A DNA stretch of 50,827 nt from NCBI GenBank assembly GCA_030637515.1, contig DAOWGM010000061.1, positions 1 to 50,827 of the forward strand. The letters are read 5' to 3'. The notes beneath the pieces are model-generated. The model searched no databases, was not told the DNA's origin, and saw nothing but the letters and a program-made list of their open reading frames with translations. The stretch's first letter is position 1. The number at the start of each line of letters is the position of its first letter. Position numbers and translations under genes: made by a program. Below are positions 50,201 through 50,827 of this stretch, in pieces. This DNA is from Bacteroidales bacterium (lineage in GTDB: Bacteria; Bacteroidota; Bacteroidia; Bacteroidales; UBA12077).

Positions 50201-50290
50201 AAAATATGATATCAGGCCAAATAATGTCATCATTAAAAAGATAACTATGGTAAACTGATAATTTTGTATTGCAATTTTTGGAATTTTCAT
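47243..50290 (-). CDS. RND-family efflux permease (HAE1/HME-type)
   Basis: A 1015-aa RND pump with 12 membrane helices and two large periplasmic loops. The N-terminus FTIVIFLMMTLFGLISYFTMPKSEDP, the repeated mid-segment PIDAAIKGASEIGMALVSSTITTILAFAPMLMM, and the C-terminal VGLTSLMGIVINSSIILVDYANQ are typical. In the proton relay helix the AcrB DD pair is Asp-Ser here (GMLVDSSIAVVENI, near residue 395); one Asp retained is common in such subfamilies. The probable adaptor subunit ends 322 bases upstream on the same strand; no outer-membrane factor is visible. It exports organic compounds or metals; substrate not determined. Confidence 0.93.
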   Translation of the reverse strand: MKIPKIAIQNYQFTIVIFLMMTLFGLISYFTMPKSEDPYMDYNVTSVLVINPGASPEDMETLIADPLEESFKEMEGVEKITSEISDGLFFSFVEFEYGEDYDKRHQEVLQKINEKRDELPETIIRLDALQPSVLDVCIYQLAFVSEGATQAEVKREAEDLKKIIEKTYGVRAVDLSAEQDLEVRITCDMERLAAYNLTIGRIISIVQSENMSIPGGSIDLGNKKFNVLTSGLYKSLDDISNTVINAGPEGILRLKDVATVDFDYEKPEVMARLNGKDAVWLSVEQKSGMNIYTISDEIDKKVDSYKEKLSDNIKIETVLKQADGVKERVNGFFANFLQGILLVGIIIFFALGSRPSLIIIIAIPVSVFVGIGLIDISGYGLQQMTIGGLIIALGMLVDSSIAVVENIYRYINKGLKPIDAAIKGASEIGMALVSSTITTILAFAPMLMMSNDVGDFIRSMILIVIYTLTVALAVALGLTPFIGSRVLKKRKERNKNPLIERFVNNYYTKWLKSALNKPKLILVIGLLIFLGSVSLLPFIGVSFFPKAEKTQLMITVKGLEGSNLNYTEKAIKYVESVVNTYPKVQKVASTIGEGNPQVYYNMLVPNPASNVGQVFVVLESSVLKNMDSIIADLRSEFDNYPGAKIEVKEFVQGPPVDAPVQIRLFSDNLDDLKSVSSDVEEMFMEVPGIININNPYSVDKTDLKININREKAGKLGVSIADIDVAVRTVVNGLDVGNFQDKFGEKYDIVVKAPEQDIKDLNWIYKTYVSNFAGAQIKLSQVVDIEFDKNIKRIDHYDLERYVSIMADVDENIQSIDKATKQVVAQLEQYDFPKGTTYMIGGEQESRSDSFGGLGQSLLIALLGIFAVLVLQFKSFKQPLIIFTAIPLSITGAFLTLMILGYSFSFMAFVGLTSLMGIVINSSIILVDYANQLKREGLNTLQAVIEASRTRFNPIMLTTITTVAGLLPLTVLGGKMWAPMGWAIIGGLIFSTLLTLILVPVLYLLFSNGDKKVTIS

Positions 50291-50612
50291 TTTTGTTTTC
50301 TTTTGTCATCCTGAGCCTGTCGAAGGATGTTATTTTTACTTACATCATACTTCGACAAGCATGACCTGATAAATGATAACAAGTTGTCTTATTGAACTTG
50401 ATTTGAATTAAAAAATAATTATTTTCTATTAAGGCGCTTAGCGGATGTTTTTATTCTATTATTAATCAAGATGATATTAAATTTATTTTTTGTTAAAAGA
50501 GCCGCTTAGCGCCTAAAGTTTAATTTGTTTTTATAACCGGGCTTAATCTTAACTTAACCAAGCCCGGATAGTAATCAATGAGTAACCAACTCATTACGAA
50601 AAGAACTTTTTA
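50291..50612. repeat. 322-base gap with three successive inverted repeats
   Basis: From left: GTCATCCTGAGCCTGTCGAAGGATGT (50305-50330) against the complement of a copy ending at 50365; an AGGCGCTTAGCGG / CCGCTTAGCGCCT pair further right (about 50430-50515), each half itself nearly palindromic; and CCGGGCTT (50537-50544) / AAGCCCGG (50560-50567). The first belongs to the same repeat family as the interior of the element at 27338-27475. No gene is seen in the gap. The last hairpin could terminate the adaptor gene, though it lacks a T run. Confidence 0.65.
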
Positions 50613-50827
50613 TTAATTTACTACTGCAAGTAATTCTAAATTCACTATTTTAACTTTATCAAGATGTTTTAATTCCTTTTGCTTTTCGACAATTATAAGC
50701 AGATCATCATCTAATTTATTGGAATTAATAAAAACCTTATCTTTTATCATTGCAACAATTTTTGTTTCCTGCTTTATAGCAAACCTTCCATCTTCGCTTA
50801 CAGAATAAAACATTACAAGCTTACCAA
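50613..50827 (-). CDS. RND efflux periplasmic adaptor (MFP), C-terminal end only
   Basis: The frame runs off the right edge of the window; only the last 71 codons are seen. They read GKLVMFYSVSEDGRFAIKQE..VFINSNKLDDDLLIIVEKQKELKHLDKVKI, the pattern of the membrane-proximal domain ending an HlyD/AcrA-type adaptor (a strand, then INSNKLDDDLLIIV, then a final strand). The position, upstream of an RND permease on the same strand, supports the assignment, but the remainder lies outside the window. Its own Met is internal; the true start is beyond the edge. Confidence 0.6.
   Translation of the reverse strand, partial: GKLVMFYSVSEDGRFAIKQETKIVAMIKDKVFINSNKLDDDLLIIVEKQKELKHLDKVKIVNLELLAVVN

Noticed and set aside
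1..50827. tRNA, rRNA, CRISPR array or riboswitch
   Set aside because: No cloverleaf-like, rRNA-like or regularly spaced repeat sequence could be seen by eye; this needs a covariance-model scan to be certain.

Overview
The window is AT-rich, densely coded DNA from a member of the Bacteroidota, most likely an anaerobic or facultative marine-type Bacteroidales/Marinilabiliales lineage. The reasons are the gene families present (DUF4197, DUF3108, WG-repeat proteins, PatB-type lyase, LTA-synthase-like sulfatases, LytTR two-component pair, citrate lyase plus Na+-pumping methylmalonyl-CoA decarboxylase) and promoters of the phylum-specific form TTTG-N19-21-TAnnTTTG, with almost no Shine-Dalgarno sequences. 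This placement is inference from gene content. I see no tRNA, rRNA, CRISPR array, complete insertion sequence or prophage.

Layout. 1-2.9 kb (+): truA and a membrane HAMP-GAF sensor without an output domain. 2.9-19.4 kb (mostly -): PatB-type lyase with a tiny NifX-like remnant, nitroreductase/thioesterase pair, flavodiiron protein, DUF3108 and beta-barrel-like proteins, RelA-like (p)ppGpp synthetase behind an omega-amidase, phosphate butyryltransferase, DUF4197, WG-repeat protein, a small lipoprotein, a J-domain + ribbon-helix-helix mini-operon, an anchored protein of unknown function, a DnaQ-GIY-YIG fusion nuclease and a dihydroorotate-dehydrogenase-like protein. 19.6-31.4 kb: hybrid histidine kinase, first LTA-synthase-like protein, isoaspartyl peptidase, subtilase, TetR regulator, a 138-bp MITE-like element, an ECF sigma/anti-sigma/lipoprotein operon, an unlisted 51-residue rubredoxin, and a transglutaminase-like protein.

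31.5-40.3 kb is the metabolic core: a CitD-CitE fusion and CitF (citrate lyase), a divergent BASS-family transporter, and a five-gene operon mce-mmdA-oadG-mmdC-mmdB coding for methylmalonyl-CoA epimerase and a biotin-dependent sodium-pumping decarboxylase. Together these could split citrate to acetate and oxaloacetate and, through succinate, make propionate while exporting Na+. 40.3-50.8 kb: second LTA-synthase-like protein with a 28-bp perfect palindrome over its promoter, dodecin, a VOC protein, an MtfA peptidase fused to SEC-C, GNAT-YoaP, a small membrane protein, a LytS/LytTR pair, an RND pump, and the 3' end of its probable adaptor cut by the window edge.

The most original signals are the J-domain/RHH operon whose promoter spacer contains an inverted repeat, the palindrome over the -33 box of the second LTA-synthase gene, the secreted lipocalin-like extension on the sodium-pump beta subunit, the CitD-CitE fusion, and a RelA homologue with a lost hydrolase site but a basic synthetase motif.
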